Positions 52,539 to 61,550 of a DNA stretch of 64,000 bases are shown one piece after another. Numbering within the stretch: position 1 is the stretch's first letter; every line of letters begins with the position of its first letter. A program made the position numbers and the translations under genes. The notes under the pieces were generated by a model. The model saw only the letters and a list, made by a program, of their open reading frames with translations. It was not told the origin of the DNA and did no database searches. This DNA is from Streptomyces sp. TRM68416. Lineage in GTDB: Bacteria > Actinomycetota > Actinomycetes > Streptomycetales > Streptomycetaceae. Location of the stretch: contig NZ_JACVWU010000033.1 in assembly GCF_014596915.1 (NCBI RefSeq), forward strand, positions 35,435-99,434. Direction: 5' to 3'.

Positions 52539-52928
52539 TCAGCACAGAATCCAATCAGAAGTGACCGAACCGCCGCCCACTTTGCCCGTCACCCGGACAC
52601 AGCGGTGCCCCGCGTACACCGTCACCGAAGGGGTCTTGCGGCGGTGCTTGCCCGCGTACGGGACCGGCCGGTGACCGCGCGCCTGCACACTGACGCCCAT
52701 CTTCCGCTTCGGGCCGGGGCGCTTGGCGACGGTGAAGGCACACACCTCGCCGCCGAGTTTGTAGACGTGCACGGCACCCGTGGAGAACGGCACCGTCCGC
52801 ACCTTGCGCCCCGCACAGCCCGAACCGGCGGCCTGTGCCTCCCCCGGCGCCGCGAGCGCCATCAGTACGGACGCGGTCAGCACGGCCAGCCCGGCCGCCA
52901 GCCGTCTGCGTATCGCACCACTGCCCAC
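52539..52928 (-). CDS. Small secreted protein (129 aa)
   Basis: From GTG 52928: a signal peptide (IRRRLAAGLAVLTASVLMALAAPGEAQA-A) and a mature part of about 95 residues, rich in Arg/Lys/Gly with four Cys (GCAGRKV, EVCAFTVAKRPGPKRK, HRCVRVTGKV, SDWILC). The pattern suggests a small disulphide-bonded beta protein. Family not recognised. An in-frame ATG at 53027 would add a long non-signal leader. Confidence 0.65.
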   Translation of the reverse strand: MGSGAIRRRLAAGLAVLTASVLMALAAPGEAQAAGSGCAGRKVRTVPFSTGAVHVYKLGGEVCAFTVAKRPGPKRKMGVSVQARGHRPVPYAGKHRRKTPSVTVYAGHRCVRVTGKVGGGSVTSDWILC

Positions 52929-53091
52929 TGTGTCGTCCTCCCCGTACCCCGGCGATGAGCGTACTGGTGTACGGACGCCCCTCGAACACCGGACGGTTGC
53001 GCGCCGACCGTCATGAACACTCGACACGCCTGAAACTCGCCTGTGCGCCGGGCCGGGAGGGCTGCTCTGCGGACGGAGGCCCCCCGCACGC

Positions 53092-56000
53092 TCACGCCAC
53101 CGCGGACTCCGGTTCCCCCACGAACGTGCGCCACAGGGCGGCGTAGCGGCCGTTGCGGGCCAGGAGTTCGTCGTGGGTGCCGTCCTCGGCGACCCGGCCG
53201 TGGTCCATGACCACGACGCGATCCGCGCGGGCGGCGGTGGTCAGGCGGTGGGCGACGACCAGGGTGGTGCGGCGGCCGGCGATGCGGTCGGTGGCCTGGT
53301 TGACCTGGGCCTCGGTGGCCAGGTCCAGGGCGGCCGTCGCCTCGTCGAGGAGCAGGATGTCGGGGTCGACGAGTTCGGCGCGGGCGAGTGCGATCAGCTG
53401 GCGCTGGCCGGCGGAGAGGTTGCGGCCCTTCTCGGCGACCTCGTGGAGGTAGCCGCCCTCCAGCGTGGCGATCATGTCGTGCGCGCCGACCGCGCGGGCC
53501 GCCGCCTCCACCTCGGCGTCGGTGGCGTCGGGGCGGCCGTAGGCGATGGCGTCGCGGACGGTGCCCGGGAAGAGGTACGCCTCCTGCGGGACGACGCCGA
53601 GGCGGTGCCGGTAGGCGGTCATGTCCAGGGTCCGCAGATCGCTGCCGTCGACGGTGACCCGGCCGCTGGTCGGGTCGTAGAAGCGGGCGACCAGCTTGAC
53701 GAGGGTCGACTTGCCGGCGCCGGTCTCGCCGACGAAGGCGACGGTCTGCCCGGCGGGGATGCGCAGGTCGATGCCGGTGAGCGCCTCCTCCTCGCCGTTG
53801 TACGCGAAGTGCACGTCCTCGAAGGCGATCTCGCCCCGCAGCGACAGCACGTCCCGCGGCTCGTCGGCGGACTTCGTGGACGTCGGCTCGCGCAGCAGCT
53901 CCTGGATGCGGCCCAGGGAGACGCTCGCCTGCTGGTAGCCGTCGAAGACCTGGGAGAGCTGCTGCACGGGCGCGAAGAACAGGTCGATGTACAGCAGGTA
54001 CGCCACCAGCGCGCCCGTCGTCAGCGTCCCGGCCTCCACCCGGCCCGCGCCGACGATCAGTACGGCGGCCGCGGCCGCCGAGGACAGCAGCTGGACGAAG
54101 GGGAAGTACACCGAGATCAGCCACTGGCCGCGGATCCGGGCCTGCCGGTAGCTGTCGCTGCGCTCCGCGAACCGCCGGCCGCCGTCCCGCTCGCGCCGGA
54201 AGGCCTGCACGATCCGCAGGCCGGACACCGACTCCTGGAGGTCGGCGTTGACCAGGGACACCCGCTCGCGGGCCAGCTCGTACGCCTTCACGCTCGCCCG
54301 GCGGAAGAAGTACGTGGCGACGATCAGCAGCGGCAGCGTGGCGAAGACGACCAGCGCGAGCTGCAGGTCGATCACCAGCAGCGCGACCATGATGCCGAAG
54401 AAGGTGACGACCGAGACGAACGCGGTGACCAGGCCCGTCTGCAGGAACGTGGACAGGGCGTCGACGTCCGTCGTCATCCGGGTCATGATCCGGCCGGTCA
54501 GCTCGCGCTCGTAGTAGTCGAGCCCGAGCCGCTGGAGCTGGGCGAAGATCTTCAGACGCAGGGAGTACAGGACCCGCTCGCCCGTCCGCCCGGTCATCCG
54601 GGTCTCCCCCACCTGCGCCGCCCACTGCACGGCCACGGCGAGCAGGGCCAGCAGGGACGCCGCCCAGACCGCGCCGAGCGCCAGCTCGGAGACGCCGCTG
54701 TCGATGCCGTGCCGGATCAGCACGGGCAGCAGCAGGCCCGTGCCCGCGTCCACGGCGACCAGGCCGAGGCTGATGAGAAGGGGCAGCCCGAAGCCGCGCA
54801 GCAGCCGGCGCAGGCCGTACGACTCCTCCGGCCTGACCGCGCGTGCCTCGTCCACGTCCGGGGTGTCGGTGGCCGGGGGCAGCGCCTCGACCTGGGCGAG
54901 GAGTTCGGGGGTGGCCGGCGTGCCGTCCAGCGCGGTGTCGCGCGGGGTGCGCTCCCCTGCCCAGAGCCGGGGCGTGATGCCGCGCTCGGCGTCGAACTCG
55001 GCGTCCAGCTCGTCCCGTACGGAGGTGTCCTCCTGGGGGACGTCCGGCTGGACGTGGCCGGGCGAGACGCCGCCGAGCTCGTCGGGGTCGGTGAGCAGGC
55101 GCCGGTAGAGGGCCGACCGCTCCTGGAGCTCCTCGTGGGTGCCGAGGTCGGCGAGCCGGCCGCCGTCGAGGACGGCGATGCGGTCGGCCAGGTTGAGGGT
55201 GGAACGCCGGTGGGCGATCAGCAACGTGGTCCGGCCCCGCATGACCTGCTGGAGGGCCTCGTGGATCTCGTGCTCCACGCGCGCGTCCACGGCGGAGGTG
55301 GCGTCGTCGAGGACGAGCAGCCGGGGGTCGGTGAGCAGGGCGCGGGCGAGCGCGATGCGCTGGCGCTGGCCGCCGGAGAGGGTGAGGCCGTGTTCGCCGA
55401 CGGTGGTGTCGTAGCCCTTGGGCAGCTCGGCGATGAACCCGTCGGCGCGGGCGGCGCGGGCGGCCGCCTCGATCTGCTCGTCGGTGGCGTCGGGACGGCC
55501 GTAGGCGATGTTGGCGCGGACCGTGTCGGAGAAGAGGAAGGAGTCCTCGGGTACGAGCCCGATCGCGGCCCGCAGGGAGCCCTGGGTCAGTTCGCGGACG
55601 TCGTGGCCGCCGATGAGGACGGCGCCGTGGGTGACGTCGTAGAAGCGCGGCAGGAGGAGGGAGACGGTCGACTTGCCGGAGCCGGAGGAGCCGACGACGG
55701 CGAGGGTCTCGCCGGGCCGGATCTCGAAGCTGAGCCCGTCGAGAACGGGGCGGCCGTCCTCGTAGCCGAAGGAGACGTCGTCGAACTCGACGGTGGCGGG
55801 CGCGTCGGCGGGGAGCGTCTTGGTGCCCTCCGCGATCGACGGTTCGGTGTCGATCAGCTCCAGCACCCGCTCGGTGCCCGCGCGCGCCTGCTGTCCGACC
55901 GTGAGGACCATGGCGAGCATCCGCACCGGCCCGACGAGCTGGGCGAGGTAGGTGGAGAACGCGACGAACGTGCCGAGCGTGATCTGCCCGCGTACGGCCA

Positions 56001-56796
56001 GCCAGCCGCCGAGGGCGAGCATCGCGACCTGGCCGAGGGCGGGGACGGCCTGGAGCGCCGGGGTGTACCGGGAGTTGAAGCGGATGGTGCGCAGGCGGCC
56101 GGCGTAGAGCCGTCGGCCGACCTCGCGCAGCTTGCCGGTCTCCTGCTCCTCCTGCCCGAAGCCCTTCACCACCCGGACTCCGCTGACCGCGCCGTCGACC
56201 ACACCCGCTACGGCGGCGGCCTGGGCCTGGGCGTACCAGGTGGAGGGGTGCAGCCTGGCGCGGCTGCGCCGGGCGATCCACCACAGGGCGGGCGCGACGG
56301 CGAGCGCGACGGCGGTCAGCGGCAGGGACAGCCAGGCCATCACGACCAGGGAGATCAGGAACAGGGCGAAGTTCCCGATGGTCATCGGGAGCATGAAGAG
56401 CAGGCCCTGGATCAGCTGGAGGTCGCTGGTGGCGCGTCCGACGACCTGCCCGGTGGACAGCTCGTCCTGCCGCCGCCCGTCGAGCCGCACGATCGTCCCG
56501 TACATGTCGGTCCGCAGGTCGTGCTGTACGTCGAGGGCGAGCCGGCCGCCGTAGTAGCGGCGGACGTAGGTCAGGACGTAGACGAGGAGGGCCGCGCCGA
56601 TCAGCAGCCCCGCCCACACCGCCATGCCCCGGCTCTCGGTGCCGATCACATCGTCGATGATCACCTTCGTGACCAGTGGGACCAGCGCCATGACGGCCAT
56701 GCCGAGGAGCGAGGACCCGAGGGCCAGCACGACGTCCACGGGATGGCGCCAGGCGTATCCCCACAGTCTCCGCGCCCATCCCTGCCGCACTGCCAC
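53092..56796 (-). CDS. Fused heterodimer-type ABC exporter (TMD-NBD-TMD-NBD)
   Basis: 1234 residues containing two half-exporters in one chain. NBD1: Walker A GSSGSGKST 369-377, signature LSGGQ 473-477, Walker B LVLDD with Asp498 where the catalytic Glu should be, and Glu in place of the Q-loop Gln. A linker of about 80 residues (575-655) follows. NBD2: Walker A GETGAGKST 1023-1031, signature altered to LSAGQ 1127-1131, Walker B with catalytic Glu1152. So one ATP site is degenerate and one canonical, as in heterodimeric drug/peptide exporters. GTG 56796 with GGGAGG upstream. Confidence 0.92.
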   Translation of the reverse strand: MAVRQGWARRLWGYAWRHPVDVVLALGSSLLGMAVMALVPLVTKVIIDDVIGTESRGMAVWAGLLIGAALLVYVLTYVRRYYGGRLALDVQHDLRTDMYGTIVRLDGRRQDELSTGQVVGRATSDLQLIQGLLFMLPMTIGNFALFLISLVVMAWLSLPLTAVALAVAPALWWIARRSRARLHPSTWYAQAQAAAVAGVVDGAVSGVRVVKGFGQEEQETGKLREVGRRLYAGRLRTIRFNSRYTPALQAVPALGQVAMLALGGWLAVRGQITLGTFVAFSTYLAQLVGPVRMLAMVLTVGQQARAGTERVLELIDTEPSIAEGTKTLPADAPATVEFDDVSFGYEDGRPVLDGLSFEIRPGETLAVVGSSGSGKSTVSLLLPRFYDVTHGAVLIGGHDVRELTQGSLRAAIGLVPEDSFLFSDTVRANIAYGRPDATDEQIEAAARAARADGFIAELPKGYDTTVGEHGLTLSGGQRQRIALARALLTDPRLLVLDDATSAVDARVEHEIHEALQQVMRGRTTLLIAHRRSTLNLADRIAVLDGGRLADLGTHEELQERSALYRRLLTDPDELGGVSPGHVQPDVPQEDTSVRDELDAEFDAERGITPRLWAGERTPRDTALDGTPATPELLAQVEALPPATDTPDVDEARAVRPEESYGLRRLLRGFGLPLLISLGLVAVDAGTGLLLPVLIRHGIDSGVSELALGAVWAASLLALLAVAVQWAAQVGETRMTGRTGERVLYSLRLKIFAQLQRLGLDYYERELTGRIMTRMTTDVDALSTFLQTGLVTAFVSVVTFFGIMVALLVIDLQLALVVFATLPLLIVATYFFRRASVKAYELARERVSLVNADLQESVSGLRIVQAFRRERDGGRRFAERSDSYRQARIRGQWLISVYFPFVQLLSSAAAAAVLIVGAGRVEAGTLTTGALVAYLLYIDLFFAPVQQLSQVFDGYQQASVSLGRIQELLREPTSTKSADEPRDVLSLRGEIAFEDVHFAYNGEEEALTGIDLRIPAGQTVAFVGETGAGKSTLVKLVARFYDPTSGRVTVDGSDLRTLDMTAYRHRLGVVPQEAYLFPGTVRDAIAYGRPDATDAEVEAAARAVGAHDMIATLEGGYLHEVAEKGRNLSAGQRQLIALARAELVDPDILLLDEATAALDLATEAQVNQATDRIAGRRTTLVVAHRLTTAARADRVVVMDHGRVAEDGTHDELLARNGRYAALWRTFVGEPESAVA

Positions 56797-56884
56797 GTCG
56801 CTGCCTCCCCGTGTTGATCGTCCAAGCAAGCCCAACGCGCACCGGGCGGATTTTCATCCCGCGCGGGCTGGAGCGCCGCTCGGG

Positions 56885-57511
56885 TCAGCCCAGCAGCCGC
56901 TGTTCCTTCGCCACCGCCACCGCCCCCGCGCGCGTGTCCACGCCGAGCTTGTCGTAGATGCGGCCCAGGTGGGTCTTGACCGTGGCCTCGCTGATGAACA
57001 GCGCCTTGGCGATCTCCCGGTTGCCGAGGCCCTGGGAGAGCTTGCCGAGGATCTCCCGCTCACGGTCGGTGAGTGTGGGGCGCGGGTTGCGCATGTTGGC
57101 CATCACACGCCCGGCGATCGGCGCCGAGAGTGCCGTACGGCCCTGGGCGGCGGCGTGGATCGCGGCGAACAGTTCCTCCGGGCGCTCGGCCTTGAGGAGG
57201 TAGCCGGTCGCGCCGGCCTCGATCGCTCTGGTGATGTCCGCGTCGGTGTCGTAGGTGGTCAGCACCAGCACGTGCGGGCCGCCGCCGCGGCCCGAGGTCA
57301 GCCGCCGGGTGGTCTCCACGCCGTCGATGCCCTCGCCGAGCTGGAGGTCCATCAGCACCACGTCCGGGGCGAGCTTCGCGGCGAGCGCGAGGGCCTCCTC
57401 GCCGGTGCCGGCCTCGCCGACGACCTCGATGTCCGGGGCGCTGTCGAGGAGGGCGAGCAGCCCCGCCCGCACGACGGCGTGGTCGTCGCAGAGCAGGATG
57501 CGGACGGTCAT
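56885..57511 (-). CDS. senR: NarL-family response regulator (SenR-like)
   Basis: 208 residues. Receiver domain with Asp9/Asp10, phosphoacceptor Asp55 (VVLMDLQ) and conserved Lys near 105; LuxR-type helix-turn-helix in LTDREREILGKLSQGLGNREIAKALFISEATVKTHLGRIYDKLG. Paired with the upstream sensor kinase; hbpS on the other side marks the HbpS-SenS-SenR system known from Streptomyces reticuli. ATG 57511 is the last of a series of repeated start-like sequences. Confidence 0.88.
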   Translation of the reverse strand: MTVRILLCDDHAVVRAGLLALLDSAPDIEVVGEAGTGEEALALAAKLAPDVVLMDLQLGEGIDGVETTRRLTSGRGGGPHVLVLTTYDTDADITRAIEAGATGYLLKAERPEELFAAIHAAAQGRTALSAPIAGRVMANMRNPRPTLTDREREILGKLSQGLGNREIAKALFISEATVKTHLGRIYDKLGVDTRAGAVAVAKEQRLLG

Positions 57512-57807
57512 GGGCGGCTCTCCAGAGGATCACGGCGGGCAGTCATGGGCGGCTCTCCAAGAGGTCGCGGCGAACGGTCACGGGCAGCCCCGAGGGGACC
57601 ACAGCGGACAGTCATCGGCAGTCCTCCAAGGACTCGCGGGCGTTCCCTCGTCGGCAGCCCCCCGAGAGGTCGCGGCGAACGGTCATCGGCAGCCCCCCAG
57701 AGGATCACAGCGGACAGTCATCGGCAGTCCTCCGAGAACTCGCGGGCGTACCGTCGTCGGCGGCGGCCCCCAAGCGGTCGCGGTGATCAGTCATCGGTGG
57801 CCCTCCA
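57512..57807 (-). repeat. Eight tandem units of about 33 bp, mostly resembling the senR start
   Basis: Read leftward from the end of senS, the DNA repeats units of the form GGAG...GCCGATGACTGTCCGC...GATCCTCT. Six of the eight contain a GGAG- or GGGG-type purine run followed by ATG or GTG and an ACN codon; two have lost the ATG (GCCGACGA). A ninth unit is the true senR ribosome binding site and start (ATGACCGTCCGC). The first includes the senS stop (GATGA). No separate gene in this gap. Confidence 0.9.
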
Positions 57808-59008
57808 GCGGAATCGCGGCGGACAGGACGGTGCCCTCCCCGGGCGCCGACTCGACGGTCAGGGTGCCGCCGAGCTGACGGACCCGCGCGCGGATCGCGG
57901 GCAGGCCGTGGCCGCGCACACCGGTCGGGGTGTCGGGCAGCGCCGCCGGGTCGAAGCCGTGGCCGTCGTCGGCGACGTCCAGGACGGCCTGGTCGTCGAG
58001 GAGGGTCAGGGTGAGCGCGGCGGTCGCGGCACCGGAGTGCTCCCGTACGTTGGCCAGGGCGCCCTGGGCGATGCGCAGCAGCGCGGACTGGACCCGGTCG
58101 GGCAGCTCGGGGGCGCGGCCGCCGTCGTCGACGTGCACGCGCACGGTGAGGCGGTCGCCGGACTCGCGGGCGGCGAGCGTGTGCAGCGCCTCGCCGAGGC
58201 CGCCGCCGCGGCTGAGGTCGGCAGGGGCCAGGTCGTGGACGAAGCGGCGGGCCTCGGTGAGGTTGTGCTCGGCGACGGACTCGGCGGTACGCACGTGCGC
58301 GCGTGCCTTGTCTGGATCGGACTCCCAGACCCGCTCCGCGGCCTGGAGCAGCATCTGCTGGCTGGACAGCCCTTGCGCGAGGGTGTCGTGGATCTCCATG
58401 GCGAGGCGCTGGCGCTCGGCGAGGGTGCCCTCGCGGCGCTCGGTGGCGGCCAGTTCGCGGCGGGTGCGCACCAGGTCGTCGATCAGGACACGCTGGCGGG
58501 CCGTCTGGCGTTCCATGTAGACGAAGACCGCGGTGGCCAGTGTGGCGACGGCCACCGGGCCGACGACCAGGTCCAGGTCGAAGCGGCTGGCCAGCTGGAG
58601 CTGGGCGACGATCACGAAGACGGTGAGCACACCGACGAGGACGTAGGCGGCGCGGGGCGGCAGCTGGCGCAGCGCCACATAGAAGAGCGGTACGGCCACC
58701 CAGGCGAAGCTGGGCGCCAGGGCGACGAGGACCTCCCACACCGCGACCGCGGCGCCGAGCCAGAACAGGCGCGGGGCGTTCCTTCGGCCCGCGGTGACGG
58801 CGGCCGGCCCGACGATGTAGAGCACGCCGAGGACCACGGCCAGCGTGATCACCCAGGGGGTACGGACGTCGCCCGCGTGGCGCTGGGCGAAGCGGGCCAT
58901 CGCCGTCGCCAGCAGCACGAAGAAGGTGACGTGCATGACGACGGCCAGCCACCGGCTGTCCGGGTCGCCCGGGATCAGCCCCTCGTCGTCGTGCCGTGGT
59001 GTCCGCAT
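57791..59008 (-). CDS. senS: Sensor histidine kinase (SenS-like)
   Basis: 405 residues. Five to six membrane helices in residues 20-165 (VMHVTFFVLLATAMARF to VGPVAVATLATAVFVYM), then the HisKA_3 dimerisation helix with the phosphorylated His207 in RLAMEIHDTLAQGLSSQQMLLQ, and an HATPase domain (GALANVREHSGA, VADDGHGFD, GHGLPAIRARV). This layout matches SenS, which answers redox stress through extracellular HbpS. ATG 59008; divergent from hbpS. Confidence 0.88.
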   Translation of the reverse strand: MRTPRHDDEGLIPGDPDSRWLAVVMHVTFFVLLATAMARFAQRHAGDVRTPWVITLAVVLGVLYIVGPAAVTAGRRNAPRLFWLGAAVAVWEVLVALAPSFAWVAVPLFYVALRQLPPRAAYVLVGVLTVFVIVAQLQLASRFDLDLVVGPVAVATLATAVFVYMERQTARQRVLIDDLVRTRRELAATERREGTLAERQRLAMEIHDTLAQGLSSQQMLLQAAERVWESDPDKARAHVRTAESVAEHNLTEARRFVHDLAPADLSRGGGLGEALHTLAARESGDRLTVRVHVDDGGRAPELPDRVQSALLRIAQGALANVREHSGAATAALTLTLLDDQAVLDVADDGHGFDPAALPDTPTGVRGHGLPAIRARVRQLGGTLTVESAPGEGTVLSAAIPLEGHR

Positions 59009-59194
59009 TCCTCCAGTCTTCCCCTGCTCCCACAGCCCTGGGATCAACCGATCGGATGACCCCCGCGTCAGCCGTCCGGGCCGCTGTGACCAGCCGGAAC
59101 GTCGACGGGCGGCGGGTGGGTCCGGGCCCACGATGGATGCACGGCGGACGTCGGCCCCACGACGCCGCACCGAGATCCCAGGAGTTGCTGAGCC

Positions 59195-59746
59195 ATGAAG
59201 AAGTTCTCCCGTCGTGCCCGTGTCGCCACCGGCGGCGTCGTCCTCGCGGCCGTGGCCGCCGGCACGTTCGGTGCCGTCTCCGCCAACGCCTCGTCGACGG
59301 CCGTGCCCGCCCAGGCACCGGCCGCCGCCAAGTCCTCCGGCACCTTCACCTCCCGGCACCTGACGGTCGACGCCGCGACCGAGGCCGCCGAGGCCGTCCT
59401 GGACGCCGCGAAGAAGGAGAACCAGCGGGTGTCCGTCGCGGTCGTCGACCGCAACGGCAACACGATCGTGACGCTGCGCGGCGACGGCGCCGGTCCGCAG
59501 TCCTACGAGTCCGCGGTGCGGAAGGCGTTCACGGCCGTGTCGTGGAACGCCCCCACGTCGGAGCTGGCCAAGCGGCTGGAGCAGGCCCCGAACCTCAAGG
59601 ACATTCCGGGGACCCTGTTCCTGGCGGGCGGCGCCCCGGTGACCGTCGCCAACGCGCCGGTCGCGGGCATAGGTGTCGCGGGAGCGCCCTCCGGTGACCT
59701 GGACGAGAAGTTCGCTCGTGCGGGTGTGGCCGCGCTGAACGACTGA
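59195..59746 (+). CDS. hbpS: Extracellular haem-binding protein HbpS
   Basis: 183 residues. Signal peptide (RRARVATGGVVLAAVAAGTFGAVSANA-S, about 32) and a GlcG/HbpS domain (LTVDAATEAAEAVLDAAKKENQRVSVAVVDRNGNTIVTLRGDGAGPQSYESAVRKAFTAVSWNAPTSEL, ending APSGDLDEKFARAGVAAL). In S. reticuli HbpS binds haem and iron and modulates SenS under oxidative stress. Its position divergent from senS supports the same role here. Confidence 0.92.
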   Translation: MKKFSRRARVATGGVVLAAVAAGTFGAVSANASSTAVPAQAPAAAKSSGTFTSRHLTVDAATEAAEAVLDAAKKENQRVSVAVVDRNGNTIVTLRGDGAGPQSYESAVRKAFTAVSWNAPTSELAKRLEQAPNLKDIPGTLFLAGGAPVTVANAPVAGIGVAGAPSGDLDEKFARAGVAALND

Positions 59747-59781
59747 TCGCTTGCGTCCCGTTCTCGGAAGGGAGACTCCTC

Positions 59782-60375
59782 ATGACCGCCGACCGTGACC
59801 TTCTCTCCGCCGCCGGGAGCGGTGACGTGCCCGCCGTGCGCGCGGCCCTCGCCGCCGGCGCCCGCGTCGAGGCGCGTGACGCGCACCGCCGCACGCCTCT
59901 CCTCCTCGCCGCCCTCGGTGACCATGTGCCCGCGGCGGAGGTACTGGTCGCCGCGGGCGCCGACCCGGACGCCCAGGACGACCGGGAGGACAGCGCCTGG
60001 CTGGTCACGGGCGTCACGGGCAGCGTGCGGATGATGCGCGCCCTGCTTCCGGCCGGACCCGACCTGACGCTGCGCAACCGGTACGGCGGGGTCTCCCTCA
60101 TCCCCGCCGCCGAGCGCGGGCACGTCGACTATGTGCGAGCCGTTCTGCGCGAGACGGACATCGACGTCGACCATGTCAACCGGCTCGGCTGGACGGCCCT
60201 GTTGGAGGCCGTGATACTCGGCGACGGCGGTCGCGCGCACCAGGAAATAGTGGAACTGCTCATCACGGCGGGCGCCACCCCGGACCTGCCGGACGGCGAC
60301 GGGGTCACCGCCCTGGAGCACGCCGAGCGCCGCGGCTTCACCGAGATCGCGGGCCTGCTGAGGGCCGTGCGGTGA
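59782..60375 (+). CDS. Ankyrin-repeat protein
   Basis: 197 residues, soluble, with about five ankyrin repeats (DLLSAAGSGDVPAVRAALAAGARVEARDAHRRTPLLLAALGDHVPAAEVLVAAGADPDAQDDREDSAWLV and so on to LEHAERRGFTEIAGLLRAV). A protein-binding scaffold. Ankyrin proteins of this size beside catalase genes act in oxidative stress in some bacteria, but none is seen here. Overlaps the next gene by 4 bp (GTGA). Confidence 0.88.
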   Translation: MTADRDLLSAAGSGDVPAVRAALAAGARVEARDAHRRTPLLLAALGDHVPAAEVLVAAGADPDAQDDREDSAWLVTGVTGSVRMMRALLPAGPDLTLRNRYGGVSLIPAAERGHVDYVRAVLRETDIDVDHVNRLGWTALLEAVILGDGGRAHQEIVELLITAGATPDLPDGDGVTALEHAERRGFTEIAGLLRAVR

Positions 60376-61550
60376 GGCGAGGGGTCCTGGCCGCGGTGGC
60401 GGCTGCCGTGCTGCTCACCGGGTGCACGGCGGAGGGCGGCGTCTCCCCTCCTGCGCCGACGGCTTCCGCGGGGGCTTCGGCGCCTTCCGCGGGGGCTTCA
60501 CCGGATGTCACGGAAGCTTCGGCGCCTTCCGCGGGAGCTTCGGCAGCTTCCGCAGGGGCTCCGCAGGAACCCGCTCTCCTCGTCACCGACTTCGGCGCGG
60601 ACACCGTCACCTTCGTCGACCCGGCGGAGGGCCCCGTCGGCTCCGTCCGGGTCGGCACCGCCCCCTACGGCCTGGCCGTCGGCGAGGACGGACGCGCCTG
60701 GGTCGCCACGGCCGAGGGCGTCGCGGTCGTGGACACGCGGACGCGCCAGCGGCTGGCGGTCGTCCCGTACGGGACGGAGGGCCTGGGCGAGCCGGCCCAC
60801 GGTGAGTACCGCGGCGGCGGCATGGGCATCGCCCTCTCCCCCGACGGCAAGCAGGTCTACGTGGGCGTCAACGTCCCCGGAGGCAACGGCACATTGGAGG
60901 TCATCGACACTCGCACCCTCAAGGTCACCGGCACGGCGGACACCGGCCGCCGCCCGTTCGACGTCGACGTCTCCCGCGACGGCCGGCACGTGTACGCCAC
61001 CGACCACGACTCCTTCGACGTCACCGTCGTCGACACGGCCACGCTGGACACGCGCCGCATCGAGGTGGCGCCGTACGGCACACAGGGCGGCCTCGGCTCC
61101 TGGCTCAAGCCGCACTACACGGCCGTACGGCCCTCCGACGGCAGGCTGCTGCTGCCCTTCGAGGGGGAGAAGCTCGTCGTCGTCGACCCGGCGACCGGTC
61201 GATCGACCGTCGAGCCGATGACGGCCGACACCCACCAGCACGGCGTCACCGTCACCGCCGACGGCACGCTTCTGGTGGTGGGCACGGGCGCCGTGGACCC
61301 GTCCGACGGCGAGGGCCCCTCCCTGACCGTCCGCCGCCCCGACAGCCGGGAGAAGGTGATCCCCCTCGACGGCCCCCACGAGGACGTCGCCGTCTCCGCC
61401 GACGCCCGCACGGCCTACGTCACCGGCGGTTTCACCAGGGAGGGCTACTGGGACGGCATCACGGTCGTGGACCTGGACAGCGGGGAGACCCGTCGACTTC
61501 CGGCGGGGGAACGGCCGTTGGGGATAGGGATACTGTCGCCGCCTCGCTAG
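60372..61550 (+). CDS. YncE-like beta-propeller lipoprotein
   Basis: 392 residues. Lipobox LLTGC (Cys about residue 18), a low-complexity Ala/Ser/Pro/Gly linker with repeated SAGAS units (about 25-65), then a seven-bladed propeller of YncE/cytochrome-cd1-like repeats (LLVTDFGADTVTFVDPAEG, PYGLAVGEDGRAWVAT, DVSRDGRHVYATDHDSFDVTVVDTATL, AVSADARTAYVTGG). Anchored outside. GTG 60372 lies in the ankyrin stop. Its end overlaps the convergent gene by 4 bp. Confidence 0.85.
   Translation: MRRGVLAAVAAAVLLTGCTAEGGVSPPAPTASAGASAPSAGASPDVTEASAPSAGASAASAGAPQEPALLVTDFGADTVTFVDPAEGPVGSVRVGTAPYGLAVGEDGRAWVATAEGVAVVDTRTRQRLAVVPYGTEGLGEPAHGEYRGGGMGIALSPDGKQVYVGVNVPGGNGTLEVIDTRTLKVTGTADTGRRPFDVDVSRDGRHVYATDHDSFDVTVVDTATLDTRRIEVAPYGTQGGLGSWLKPHYTAVRPSDGRLLLPFEGEKLVVVDPATGRSTVEPMTADTHQHGVTVTADGTLLVVGTGAVDPSDGEGPSLTVRRPDSREKVIPLDGPHEDVAVSADARTAYVTGGFTREGYWDGITVVDLDSGETRRLPAGERPLGIGILSPPR

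Noticed and set aside
53173..56817. Frame of more than 1200 codons opposite the ABC exporter
   Set aside because: Antisense shadow; no recognisable domain and biased Gly/Asp/Val/Glu content.
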